Part shown: in pieces, positions 38,363-53,300 of the stretch | Layout of the letters: every line of letters begins with the position of its first letter | Position numbering within the stretch: position 1 is the first letter of the stretch | NCBI RefSeq assembly: GCF_051020955.1 | Contig: NC_135029.1 | Coordinates: forward strand, 7,024,001 to 7,088,000 | Length of the DNA stretch: 64,000 nt | Source: Megalopta genalis | Taxonomy: Eukaryota; Arthropoda; Insecta; Hymenoptera; Halictidae | Direction: 5' to 3' | Made by a program: the position numbers and the translations under genes | The notes under the pieces: model-generated | What the model was told of the DNA's origin: nothing | Databases searched by the model: none | What the model saw: the letters and a program-made list of their open reading frames with translations, nothing else

Positions 38363-41300
38363 ATATATATAATATATATTATAATAATATATAATATATA
38401 TATTATTTTTATTATTATTATTATTATATATTATTTATATATATATGTATATATATATATTTATTTATTTATGTATTTATACAGTATCTCTGTTGACAAT
38501 GAATCTAATTCTACTCGCAAATCCATTTAAAATAAATTACATTTTGCTACTATTAAATCTGCAGATGCAGTATTAGATAACTTTATTACTTCGAAACACC
38601 TTCTACAAACAAATAAAATTTCCAAACTCCCTATTTATACTTAAATAGTACGGCATTTTTGTTACTTCTTTGTTACTATTGTAGAAGCGAAAGTTTAACC
38701 TTCCTGCAAAAGAAAAACTCCGCATTTGCAATATAATAACATAGAATGTACTTTGAATGATAACTATTAAATAACTTTTAGTCTAGACTAGAAGCAAACA
38801 TTTTTCTGTCGGTGGTTTTATTAATAACGACAGCGTCAGAAGTATACTTGTTTATTTGTAGTGGACGAAACTATCTTACGAGTTAATCGATTAAGTGAAA
38901 AACTGATAAACTTATTACCTTGAATTGCCGTTTTCGGGAATCGAACGAGTCGCAACGACGCGACGCGTAACGAAAAATTCACCGGTTATTCGACCGAGAA
39001 ATCCCCGATTGGTTCATCGGTCGCGAAACAAAATGATGTCTATGCGTGCCCCGCACTATGAGAAGCGAGTAAATCGCGGTGCATTCTACAAAGGACTGCA
39101 GTTATATTTAGTTTTGGCGCGGTCGTGCACTCTCGTACATTTTCGGTCTTTTTGGAAAAGCTTCCGCCACGCTGCGTTCAAAATATACTCCTGGCTAGGG
39201 GTGAGTCTTCGCCTACTTGACGGTCTACGAAACGCAAGCAATTCGGAAATGTAACTTTTTCTCTTGGGAAAGGATTCTACTATTTGAATTCGCGAAGTGG
39301 GCCAACCACTGTTCCAGTCTGCTAATTATACATATACTTTGGAAGTGTGGAGTTTTTCAAGTGCAAAACTTATCTTAGAATGCTATTCCAATCTGTACAC
39401 CACATAGAGACAAAATCGGTCGGACTCTTCTCGGTGAAATCGCTTATTCGAATTATTCGAATTCGATGATTCCATAAATTTCGTTAATTCAATACTGCGA
39501 AGCTGATAGCGAATTGGACAAGGTAAACGATTGGACATCGTAGTAAATGCGACTTCACTTTACAGTAATCGTAAGCTCATTTTCGTTAATGTGGTTTTTG
39601 CCTCTTTCTAATTCATCGGATAATGTCTGATATAATCTAAAATTAATAATCTAGAATTCTACTTTATACACAGACGCAAATAAAGCGACGGTTGTATTTA
39701 ATCGACAATCGAGAAAGCGTATATTTTATGGGTTGTCAATATAATTATGTGAAAAATAATTTTTTCCCTATCTCTTCTCTTATTTTCACCCTCACTGTTC
39801 TTCCGTTTTCCTCTTTAGCCATTCCCCTATTCTGTCTATTCTATCTATCTTCGACAAACTCTTAACTCTCTCTCTCTCTCTCTTTCTTTTCCCACTTTTT
39901 ACTTCTACACTATTCTTTCAATATTCCTCTTCCTCCATTTCTTTTCCTTTTTATTTTCCATTCTCGATGTTCTTATCATTTCTACCATACCGGTCGGTAA
40001 GAAGATCTCTCCACATTATCTACCTTACTACTTTACCTTCCCTCTAGATGTCTCACTTTCCTTCTCTGTCTTACTTTCGCTCCTTGCTGTGTTTCTCGCC
40101 TGACAAACCTAACCTCACTTCTTTTTCTCTCTCTCTCTCTTTTTTCTCTTACTCACTATTACCTCCTTTTTCTTCTCTCTTCCTTCTTCTCCTCTCCTAC
40201 TCTACTTCCTTTTCCACTTTTTACTTTCTTTTCTTCTGACTACTCTCCCTTTTTCCAGTTTTAATTATGAGCGCAGCTACAATTCACTATACATCTACTG
40301 AATCCCCGGAAACGGAAGATTCTACTAAATATATTATATATTCTATTAAATATTAATTTAATTTAATTTAATTCTTGTACTCCCCCCCTATACATTTCGA
40401 TAATGCGTATAGTAAATAATTATGTTACCATTGTATTGTTATCTATAAAAAATGAAACTTAAAAGTTGCCGCATAACTTCCTACTTCACGTATAAACGTC
40501 CTTAATTTCTTAGGGTAACAGAAAATAATGTCGAACTCCGAACTGGAAAAACATTCACCATTATCATGCATCGACTATATTGCAAAAGCAAAAACAATAA
40601 GAAGCTACTGAAATTTCATACTCCGTCGATTAAACAAAATGTTCCGTATGTTGGAAATTATTGACTTTAGCGGCATTTTTTAATTTTGGCTATTTTAGCA
40701 CCATTTTTGCTCAAATAGTTTGCTCAAATATGTATAGTTCTCGTTGTCAGTTCTTAAAGACCACGGCTTGGGTTTTTAAGAATATCCGAGCGACGGTATA
40801 ATTATTATCATATAAGAGAGGATATTCCAATCGAAGACTTGAAGAGAATTGTATTTGGCACGGTAGGGTTGAAATTGACCATAGTACGTCAGATTTTCTT
40901 TTTTTTTTTCGGATTCTAATTTTCCAGCAACTGTGGTGATTGAAGTAGATTATCGTTTGCGCCAGAAGTATATGCGAGGCCCACTGTGGAGCGGCATTGA
41001 TATTGTGTGCCCTTCTAACCTAAATTGTGTGCGTAGTCATGTTGTACCGTCACTGTGCGGTATCGTTTCTTCTATAACATTTAATTATAAGCTGTATACG
41101 TGTGCTGTTCTATTTTCTATGTTTATATCATTTGTAGTTCCTTTGTATCATACGATTGACATATTTGTTAAAGAACAGTTTTAGAAGCAGTGTATTTCTT
41201 TGACTTTCTCCTATCGATTCTTCGTTCTGCTGACAAAATGAAGCGGTTTTACCTGAAAATGGTAGCGAAATAGCCAAAATTAGAAAAAGCTGCTAAAGTA

Positions 41301-44300
41301 AATAATTACGCACATCCGTACAAAATTGCAAAACTGTCTAATAAAGGGTCTTTTGCCACCTGATTTAGTGTTTAGCCAGCGAACACCCTCAAAAGGAACA
41401 CGTTCTGCTTTTGGAAGGTTCGAGCAGGCGAGCGCGCTACTTTCAGGCAACAGCAAGAACGGGTGGTCGTGCTAAAAGAGAATAATAGGACGGCCGAGAA
41501 AAGCGAACGTCGCCTGAAAATACACGGTCACTTTGAGGATTGACTCATGCAATAATTTATATTGCTACGTCGCTCCCCTTTCCCTTTCGCGCTCGCGCTT
41601 TCTCTCTCTTTCTCCCTCTCTTTCTCACTTCGTCTCTCTTCTTCTCTAGCTTTCTTTCTTTCGCCTTGTCCGCTCTTTCTCTCCGTATGCACCGACTATA
41701 TTTAAGTGCACCGCACCGCGCTTATGAGACAGAACGTTCCTCATGGGTTACTGTCCTCGCCTCCGACTCCCCCTTCGACCAAGTAAACGCCTTTACGCCA
41801 TTTATATACCCTGCACAGGACACAGAGGCGTCATATACGCGGCTATGCACGTGCACCTCGTGCCGCATCAATGTACGCGAACGCGAACGCGGTGGTTCCA
41901 ACTACATATATTTTTATTACTTTTATCCGCCAGTTTTTTCTCCACTTTTGTTCTTTTTCTCGTTATGGAAAAGGTCGGCGAGGTGCGGGACTGCCGTTGT
42001 TAACTGAATCCGGTGTAATTAGATGCTACTAATTGCGCGGAGCGCAAGTTTAATTAAGCGGGCCGCGATAACCTGCGCAATCGCTACCACCCTTTTGCTT
42101 TTAACGTGTAATCGGGGAATTCCTGATGTCCCAAACGAGTTTCTTTCCAAGGTGTCTCAAACTAATGGACGCGATTGGATTTATACGCAATAGAACCTCC
42201 CTTATCGGAATCACCATTATTCGAATACCCTAACATCCGACGTATCGTTATCTTAATATTTATAATATTTATAAATTACATCCAAGAATACTCTGGATTT
42301 TTTTATTTTACAGAAACAGCAAAAAATTTTATGTTCACTCTTTCTACGCATCTCATTAAATAAGTGTCTCGTTCGCCTCTATCGCTTACATTATACAAGC
42401 ATTAAAATTGATTTTTCTGAATACGTACCACTGGGGAATTATTCGTAACATTTTTTGAAGCAACATTTACCGATGCACTTATAGTTTTTCCACGCACTGT
42501 TGTATTTTTATATCCAATATAACTTTTACTTTGCGTACGATTACTTTTTCTAATATATCTTTCCTAGTGCCATTTGACTCCCCACTCGAAATACTAAAGG
42601 ACACGTGTCAGTTTACTTTTTATAAATCACGTGACTACGAGATTTTTTACAATCTCAACTTAAATGGACACCCTATATACGTATGTTACCGCCGCTCAAA
42701 CTTTGTTTCAGAGATATTTACAAAAATAATTCAACGTCTGAATTAGCCTCGGGCAAAGTTGTTATAAAAAAAATGTTGCTACTATTGCGTTGAACTTCGC
42801 TTATACTGCCGACTCTCTCCACCCTCTCACATCATTAACCCATACCTAACCCAGAACAACAGCTTCGAACTATTTGAAAAAACGTTATTCGTTGTCTACT
42901 AATTATTGTTTACGAACAACAGCCATATAACTGTTGCTATCGTGTCGTTGTGTTCAAGTTGGAGAGGATGTTATTTTATATGGAAGATCGCAGATGTGTG
43001 TTTACAAAGTTTGTAGAAACATATGCGGTCCAGTTTCATCAGTTTCGGGAAGTCAGTGATGTTTCCGGAAACGCGAAATAAAATTCTCTCTGTAAATGCT
43101 CTCCTTACCGAGAAACGACTTCACACGAAGTTTATTTCTGACATCGAACACACCAGCTAAGTTACCGAACATACATATAGCGACTTCGAACGATCCGTGG
43201 CACAAGCAATGCACTGCGCCGCGCCGGCGAAAAGTTTTCTGATCATTTGGCGACTTCGGTACAACTTTATTATATAACCTTTTTCTTGGCACAAAGCTAA
43301 TATTTTTGAAGACGCCTATCAAAATTTATATTTTCTAAATCTTTCTTTAATCATATAATGGTTTGTATTCATGACAGAACAATATATATATTTTATAATA
43401 AAAAGAAATGATTTGTTTTGTTATTCAAATATTCCTTATAACAAATAATTAGACGAAATATTATTACTATCTAACATGTGTGAAATATGCAGATAATATT
43501 ATTCAAATATTAGATGGACACACGAATAGATAAATTAAAATCTAATTATTCTAATGCTATTAACATAAATCAATGAAAATAACTTCGTCTAACAAGGAGA
43601 GGCCCCAGACCCGACGCTAACTTTTCGATGAGAAAAGCCACACAGTGGTTAAAACTAAATCTAACGATACCTGGTTTTGTGTGTAGGTGGATTAGACAGG
43701 GTGTTCCAAAAATGTCTCGTAACCCAGAAACGAGGGGTTCCTCAGTTCATTTAAAGTAACTTTTTCTTTAGCGAAAATGCAATCCGCGGCTTCGTTTATG
43801 AGTTATTAACGAAAAACACTGACCAATAAGAGGCGAGTCCGTCTGTGCTCGCAAGTGGTGTAGCGAGGGAGCAGAACTTATGGGAAAACTTATTCACTCC
43901 CATTCGTGAAGTTCCTTCTCTATTATTCCCCCACCACACTTATGAACACTTTACCGAATGTATAAACGCGGCGCGACGCAGCGACTTATCTTTCTGGCTT
44001 TGTTACTAACAATTTTAACATTAAATATCTCAAAAACTGTACCTAAAACCGGGTATCGTTAGATTCAGTTTTACAAGCTCTACCACTATGCGAAATCTCA
44101 TTAAGAAGTCAACATCAGGCATGGGCACCTCTCCTTGTAGGTATAGAATTATGTCTGAAAATGCAACCTAATAGGTAATGACCAGACTGCGGATTTTATG
44201 CATTTATAGTGAAAATGGGTAAGAGAAGCACAGAACAGTGACTACACAAGAAAAATTTGCGAACATTATTCCATTATTTTCAATTTATTAAAACTGTTAA

Positions 44301-47300
44301 AAGAAGTAACACATTCTTATTTAACTATTGTTTTATACAATTTCAATGTAAGCAATTTTTATTTTCTATAAAGATCCGCAGACTAGCAATAACATGATTT
44401 TGCTAAATCTGCGAAAATAATAGTGTCGCCCACAGGGTAGTGGAGCTTGCCCGCACGGGCAGTGATTTTCAGTTCAGAGCAAACACCGATCAGCGTGATC
44501 TAGGCCCACTCCTTAGGGCAACGGTGCCCCTTCCTTTTAGCTTCTTGTGGGACTCCCCACCAGTAACGTCACGTTACAGGTTGAAGACGATGATAGAGAT
44601 CGACTGTAGGCTACGTCAAGATTGAGTGAAATAGAATTAGCATCGTACGACCCGCACAGGCTGTAGTGTCTAGGACAGAGCTGTTCAACAGACCTCGCGG
44701 CGGCCAAAGTGTCTTAGCGGAGTGGGGACGTGAGAAAAAAAGGGTGAAGTGTTTACGGTTTCATGCTATCCTTCCTCTCCCACTCGCACGCATCGCCGTT
44801 ATATGCTGATCGCCCGATGTTCATTCTATTTCACTGAATCTCGACGTAACCTATAGCTGATCTCTGTCAGCGTCTTCAGTCTGTAACGTGTCGTTACCGG
44901 TGGGGAGTCCCACATGGAGCTAAGGAAGGGGTATCGTTGCCTTTTTTAAAAGGTGTTCGCATATGCATGTTCGGTTTTGAACTATCAAAAATCAATTTTT
45001 TCTTACATTTCCTGAAAACGTAATTATGCAGTTGCGAATGTTTGAACTGCGACTACGCATTTACATAATGCATATGTATCAGTGACAAGACATGTTTTTT
45101 CCGGAACCATATTTTTCGAATCGATCGACACGATACCTCAAATTCTAATCGAGCAATTGACATGCAATTTGCTAGAGCTTCTGTAGCATATTCTTAATCA
45201 TAATGTATCCTAATGTGTTTTTGTTTCAGATACTATAAAAAAGTTAATTATGAATGTGTCCTGTTCTTTTGTTATCCAGATAATTCTATACTTGCAGCTA
45301 CTAAAATAAGTTGTGCAGCACCGAGGCATCGTCGGTATATCGACATTTGTCCTCAAAGTGTCAAAGCTTTGACTGTCAATCCGGTGACCTCGGAAGTTCA
45401 AGGAGCTAAGGAAGGGGCACCGTTGCCCTCGGTAGTGGGTCTAGAGCACCCCGATCGATGTTTGCTCCGAGCTGAAAATTGCTGCCCGTACGGGCAAGCT
45501 GTTGAACAGCTCTGGTCTGGGGTAACCAATTGCTGTGCTTTTGGTTTGCTTTCGGACATAATTAACTTTATATTTACCACTAAGACATATTAAATTTCTT
45601 CATTAAAAAATCAATAAAATAAGTCAGTTATGCACGACAAGAAACCGAAGGCACAGCAATTGGTCACTTCACAGTAACGAACTCGACTATCCTATATGAC
45701 GGACGTTGATGTAAATGTTTTTATGCGGAGTCGCGTATTGCGCGAATAAGCGTTGACCTCTGTACGGTAGCTAATCCTGCGCCGAAAAGGTAAAGAATTA
45801 CAGTGATAAACTGACGCTCTCAAACAAATGGTGAACAAATTTAATTAGAGTTTTTATTTTCCGATCTGTTGAGGTTTCGTGATGAACCAGAAGCGAATGA
45901 AAAAAATATTATTGTTGTACAATTTTCGAATTGTACAGGGTTTCGCAGGTTTATATGTGCGATATGTATTCAAAACGGTCAAACGACGCTTTATCAAAAA
46001 GTTACAATCAAAAGTAGACGTAACAGACACGATTACTGCCGATACCGATACCGATACCGACGCGATACCGTTGTCGAATAGATAAGCAATATTTACATAT
46101 CCTTTCCTCTGTTTACGCGAGCCGGGTTTAATATCCGAGGTCGTTGAAGCTAATAATATTAATTAGTAGATAGCGGATCTTTATGCATTTATGTCATGTG
46201 CAGATTTTTCATATGTAAAACAACAAGTAAATTAACAAAATCAAATAGAGACAAAGATCCTGGATATACGTATGCGGAGGTGAACAGCGAAGAAGAGCAG
46301 TCTTCTAAGAAGATCGATCGAGACGCAAACACAAGCACCGCGATGGAAACGCGCGCGCGTTTGTTTACCGCGCGCGAATCCAAGAATCCAGATTACCTCG
46401 ATATCGTGGATTCCAATGCTGGAGAACAGAAAGAGGAAAAAAGAAGTTTATCCAACAAATTTCCCTGCTATTACACAAGGACCCTATCGTTATCTCGGGA
46501 TTATTTTCTTATCTAACCCTTCGCCATTTCCGCATCACGAAACACCTCGAAAGAAAACGCTTTCTTCTGGCGACTGCATTTTTCTGGCGCGCGCGGTTAT
46601 TGCAGGTTTTACGTCGTGCCGTTTTATTGGATACACGGGCACACGCGTAAACGCACACTATTGCGCATTATCGCGCACACGTCCGCACACGTGGACGCGG
46701 CTTACGGACACGTTTGCAAAGGGTCTACCTGGCCCCGATGCTGCGGTAACCATCTTGGGCTTCGAATATTTGCCATTGGCTGCTGTGCCGTGGTGTTCGA
46801 CGGAACCGGTTAAATATTTGATCGGTACACTTCTTTCAATGCCACGGGATTTAGATAGTGGACATTGATAAAAATAACCACCGAGCATGTACCAGCAAAC
46901 AGTAACATTTTAGATTCGATGTTTGACGGGTTATCGTATCGGGACACTTCGATAAGTTTTCGCCGGTTGCATTGTAATCGTTCTCCGTATGTTTCTCTGT
47001 ATAATGACTCACGATATCATTTGTACTCTAAATTTCGGATTCTCGGAAAAACGTCGATAAGGTAAATGTACCCATTACTGGGCCATCGTGCGATCGATCG
47101 TTAAATTTATTTTAATATTTCTCCTAATTTATCATGAAATATCAATATGTTTTTAAACAATGATGTATTCTGTATAACAATTAAGATTGGTGGTCTCCAA
47201 AATCGAATATCATATAAGGAAATATTAAAAAATCGAATCGATTATACATCGTTGACGAGAAAGTGTCGTGTACCAATTACAGCCGTACCCGTTACTCCGA

Positions 47301-50300
47301 AAACGAAATACAGTAGTGGTCCACAAAAGTGTTCGTACACCTTTTAAAATGCAATTATCCAAATAATTACGTCTTTTTTTAAAGTGTTTCAATATTGAAT
47401 TAGAACAAGGATATGACTACAGTGAATAACAGGTCAATGCCTTTGTCCAAAAGGATAGTGCATTACTCAATGCTCTGTCTTTTAGATTTATTGTTTTTCT
47501 AAAGTGGATATTTTGTTCTTTATTTTGCGAATACCCTTACTTTCTAACAAGGACACGCATAAAAATCTATCATTTAAAAATCTTCAAAAAATCGTTGAAT
47601 TTTATTTACATTTACATGGTTCTAATGCCTCCACTGAACGTTAGTGCAAATCGTGTATTTGTACCAATTATATAATTTTCACGAGAATTGTATAGATTTT
47701 CATGGATATTTAAAACGCAAACCCGATTTGTCGGAAAAAAGTTCACTTTCGCGAAAAAAAAAATCAAAATTCAATTACTCTTAAATCCGAAACAATCCCA
47801 GATTTGTCCTTTATTTTCTTCAAACAAGTATAGTCACCCTGCATATGGCCCAGAATTTCGAGACACTCTGTATATTCCCGAAATAATCAAAGCACCAGGG
47901 GTTTCTTCGCGGCCGTAAGCGCGGCTCGGGGCCGAGAGATCCACTTTTAAAAATACATACAGCCGGCTCGCGGCAGGAAGTCGAAGTTCTGCGTCCACGT
48001 ACGCAGGTCGGTGTCGAAACCGGAAAGGAGCCTGTCAAGTACAAATATTTGCATTCGCGTCGAATCGGCCGTCTATTATGTTAATAAAGGCGAGCTACGC
48101 CGAGGAAGCTGAAATTTCGTAACTACATACATTGTAATTTTCCGCGGTGATGATACAATCGCCTTTCTGCGGATAGAGACTCGCCACACAGTCCTCCGTG
48201 ATCATTCTATCAATACGGGCCGATAACAATGACGTCCCGTTTAAATTGTGAAACGCATTTCAGATGTCTGGCACTTCGGAGATGCGAATCTAACTGGTCG
48301 GTAGCGTAGAGATATTGCTAGACTGCAGATCTTTATGCATTCAGTAAAATGATGATAACGCGAAATAGGAAATAGTGAGAACATTGAAGAAATCTATCAA
48401 CATCGCCATATTACACTGAAATAATTGAAATAATAAATTTCTATTCAACTCCAGTTGCTTCAAATTAATGCACAGTGGTGTGTATAACTATAGATTCAAA
48501 ATAGCTTTTACATTGTTACCGATATCTAAATGAAAAAACTTAACAAAACGAAAACATCATACTTTTATATTTCTATTTCAAATTATTTCTAATATAGAAA
48601 CATACAAATATGATATTTTGTTAAGTTTTCTTTTTTTAAATATAGGATGACTCGGCTAAAACAGACTACTTACAGTTTTGTGAATGATTATAAACTCAAT
48701 GTAACTTTTACATTTTTTACAGATATTTAAACAGATAGAAAGAAAAGAACTAAATTTGTATATTTCTATATTGGAAATAATAGATATATCGTTGAGTTTT
48801 TGTTTAAATATCACTAAAAGTGTAAGAGTTACTTTGTGTCTATACTTATTCACACCATTGCAGATCATTTTTATTTTGCATAAAGGTCCGCAATCTGAGC
48901 GAAGTTACTTGATGATTTCAAAGTAATTTAAGGTACATTGCTTGGATGATTGTTATTGGATAGTTAGATGCGAAATTACATTTTGTATAGAGCAATAAAC
49001 AAAGTATCCTGTGCCGGTAAAAACTTGCATTGTTCTATTTTATAAATTCTATAAGCGCTATTATGATTACCACTTTTCTATGTATGTTTTGCACACTTGC
49101 CGCGTAATATTCTAATTTATCTAATATCATCCTACAGACATATTGATTCTTGATGTGTGCAATCGAGGAAAATAAGATCACGATGCAGAAGTACGCATCA
49201 TCGGATCTAGGATCAATACAGATAATCTTTTTTTTTTACTTTTTTACTTTGTATTCGACTTTCTGATAATCTGATACTATTCTCATCGCTCTACGATGAG
49301 AGTTCTTGTTCCGATCGGAGAATTTAGCAAAACTCGTTCCAGTTCGAACTCTTTTTATTTTAGTGATTATTTCTGAATGTGTTAATGATGCGAATAGATC
49401 TGAGGATCGGTATTTCATTAGGCGCATGCTCGGAAGAGATCCGAGTAGGCGCATGTTTGGAAGGAAACTGAACTGGTGAATGTTTGAACTGAGGGAAAAA
49501 TGATGTATATACGAGCCGTTTATTTTGAAAGTGGCATAAGTCACTTTACCATAATGTGAAAAGTGGTGATTTTTTAATGTTTATAAATATTTATTTACGT
49601 ATAAAAAGGTTAAATAGACTAATCTTATCGAAAGGAAATGTTTTTAACACATGGATATACAAAAAAACAATAGATATGACATTAATATAATAAATATTTA
49701 TTTAGTAACTAAAGAAATATCTTTAATATCTAACGGAATAACAAATATAAATAAATCAATACACATATAAATAAATAAATAAATAAATGAATGAATAAAT
49801 AAATAGATAGATACACAAATAATAGACGATAAACAATGAACTTCAGTTTCGGTGAAATAAATAACATTAAAAACTTTGAGAGTTGATAGACGTAATTCGT
49901 AATCCATTCCACTGCAACATGACAGCTTGATGATTACATCTGCAATCATACAAATTTTTATTTGTAACGTGTAAAATATAATTTATCGTATATATATTAT
50001 ATATTTGAATAATATTCTTTACCTTTTTAAGTTCAAAATCGTTTTCGTCCGCATCCCCGTCCTCGTCCTCGATCTTGTCCTCGATCTTGTCCTCGTTTTC
50101 GTTTACGTTTTCGTATTCATGTACCTATTCGTCTTCGTCTTCATGTTCCTGTTCGTCTTCGTTTTCGTCATCGGCTGTAGATATCGTAATTTCCAGAGGT
50201 GACAGTAAATCCAATGATTCCTTTGCAAATGGTTTTGTCTTTTTATGTCTAGTTGTTCTGATGAACAATGAGCAAATGAGTCGGACGTTAATAAGAGGCT

Positions 50301-53300
50301 ATTCAGAATGTCCTCGTTGCACGCTTTTCTAGAACATTTCCTGGTATTACCTTCAAATTGTTTATTTCTTGTTTCAGCTGTCTCTTCAGACAGGTGTCTT
50401 ATTAGTAGAATTGCGTTTTCAATAACCATTGTACCCCGTGGATTAATATTTTATGCATCGTAGAGGACACGACTATAAATGAATATACAATTGTGCTGTA
50501 ACACCAGCATAGTCTTTAAATATTTGTAAATTACTTTTATGGCCACTTGATAGTACCTCTAGTAGTTTTCCGAGTTTATAAATTAGTTGCGCGTCAACGC
50601 CTGTTATTTCTGCGCAGCCATCAAATGATTGTTAAAAAACCTCCGGCTGATGTTTCCATCGTTGGAATTTCCATATCCTTGTCTAGGTCGATAGCAGATG
50701 AAAGGTGTTTTCAAAAATATTAACGCCGTTATAGTCACAAATCTTTCTCGAATATAATGATATCAATAATAGTGCTCCGACGAACTCAGGAAGTATAACA
50801 GAATCGTTAATGAAGTTTGAAAATTGCACAGGATACGAGCAGATTATTCACCGTTTTCGAGGTTTAATAACTACGCAAATATACATGTTAAAGAAGCAAT
50901 GTTTGCACGCCTGCAGTTTAGACTTATCTTAAAAGCTCTCACAAGCAATAATCTGTAAAATTTTCTTAGAACATTGAACAATCAATAGCAAACGAATGGT
51001 GCTTTCACGAGTGACTCCGAACGAAAGCAGAGTCAGAAAATCTTTAAATTTTCAAGGCATGGCATTGCTGTCAGAGTTATCTAAGAAAAAGATTGGTACA
51101 TTGTTCCCCATACATTTTTCTATTTTAGGGAAACAACAATTTTTGGAATCATGTAAACTTTTTGAAATTCGAATTTGGCCGCCTTTTCGGATCAAATTCG
51201 AATGGAGACACTGTGGGACGGTCGGACGGTGAGATGGAAGGCGGCGCTGAATCAAACATTATGAATTAAAATGTAAAAGGTTTTGTTGTCAGAAATGACC
51301 AGACACCGTTGTCGAAATGTTAAATTAATCTTCAGCGAGAAAAGACATCAACTTACCGTAAAAGATTTAGAACAATTTAGAATTACAATAAATAACATTA
51401 ATTATTTTGCATATATTTCTGCATATGCCGTGCATATATTTTACACATTAATTTTGCACAGACATTCGTTGTGTAGTAATAACATTGAAAGTATCAGTCT
51501 CATTCGCGTTGATAGTCTTCGAAAAATTCCTCTATGGAAACATTTCGAGATTCGAGAGACACTAGAAAGCTTTCAAACATAATCTTGCATCAGACGAAAC
51601 GGCTAATAGGTATTTATACGTATATCAGAATTGATTCCCGGAGAGATTTCAACAGCATTTGCGTAACGCATCGTGTGTATCTCCGGCGTTGAATCTCGGT
51701 TACTGCAATTAGACTTTATCAGGCCGAATTACGTGTTCGAGTCACGGATTAAAATTGATGAATCACAACCAGTTACGGCTGCAGCGTTATCTAGGAAGCG
51801 TTACTGCTTCAATTTCTTTCGAGATACGGGCAGTTGATCCGAATGTCCAAGCAATCCGAGCACAAAGTCTATCTTCTGTACTCTAATAGACTTTTTCTCA
51901 TCATCTATGGCACAGGCAGCAATTGTATTTCGTATCGCGAAACAGGATTCTATAAAACATTTTGTTTAGCATAAAAATGTAACTTTTACATTCCATCTCG
52001 ATGGAACTAATTGTAACTATCAAGTATTTATTTAGCACGGAATAAATTATTCTAAATAGATCGACTAGTTCAATTTTAATAACAGACCGAAATAAAATTT
52101 CTCGATGTTTTAATCGAAACAAGAACTTGGTCGTTACAAAAAGTATACTATTTTCTTTCTGTAGTTAATAAGATAATTTTGCTCCTTACTTAATTTTATT
52201 TTTTATTGATTAATGATTTAAAAAGACGGAGTAAAAATTTCCATTTTTACTTTGCATTTTCTTTTTTAATGTTCCAGTACAGGAACTCTTTCATACAAGT
52301 AAACGTGACCTTAGTTTTAGATTGTGAAAACTACATAATTTATTATGTATTATCTTACCGTGCATAATACAAACGCATAAATGTGTTTTCAATTGTGATT
52401 TTGTATTCTTTGAAATCTTCTGCTACTTTTAAGAATCTAACTAATCACTATCGGTGAAATTATTTCACCCAACTGTCTCTGAGAGACTTGGTCATTGTTA
52501 TCCTGTTTGTCACCCTCGGAAAACTTGTTAAAACGTAAAGATGTATCGTTCGTATACAGTAATTTCTCTACGAGAGTTACGGAGTCAGAATTGAAAGTGT
52601 ATTTCAAGGGACCACAAAACACGATTCTTTGAGCTTCGCGGGTCGCCTTTATAGTTGTCGACATCTCGTGAAAAAGAGAGAGAGATAGAACGAAATTCGG
52701 GCCAGTCGGCAAGAAAAGCCAGCGGCCAGCATGCCGGTGTACATTGATATGAATACGTACATAGTAATGCTAGAATAAAAACGATGACTTAACTTTTTTA
52801 TTTCCAATTTTTTGCAACGATTCGAAGGCAATTCGGAGGCCACATGCCACGATTCGGCGGTCATGTACCTAGTATGTACCTACCACGTACCTTTTAGCTT
52901 CGCGGTTTTTCTTACCTGACTCACACACAAACAGATCATTTTGTGTTGTCTTCCAGGAATTCGAGTCAAAGGAGCCGCGGCGCGTGCCGCATCATACGCT
53001 TGACTGACTCCGACGAACCTCCGCATCGGCGTAGAGAGAAAATTGATAAATCGCATAGGCGTGGCAATAGCACTGCGACACTCATGGCACAACAAAATTG
53101 TGACACTCGTAGAGAAATGACTGTACGTATATCTATTAATTTACCATACTTACTTGTTCCGCCCCTTTTATTACTAATATATCTGCCTATAATATTCATA
53201 CGTATTTAGAAAGATGCGTGTGTATATTTTAACCCTTAACTACTACCCCTGATCTCTGAGACCGGTAGTAATTACTTATTCATCTGTGATGATAACATAT

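Noticed and set aside
38225..38530. 101-codon plus-strand frame rich in Tyr and Ile
   Set aside because: It is the (TA)n/(ATT)n repeat translated.
41540..42007. 155-codon plus-strand frame
   Set aside because: Composition-driven: a polypyrimidine tract followed by CpG-rich DNA; no protein resemblance and no splice partner.
45213..45593. 126-codon plus-strand frame
   Set aside because: Most of it is the terminal repeat of the nested hAT-like element at 44433-45514.
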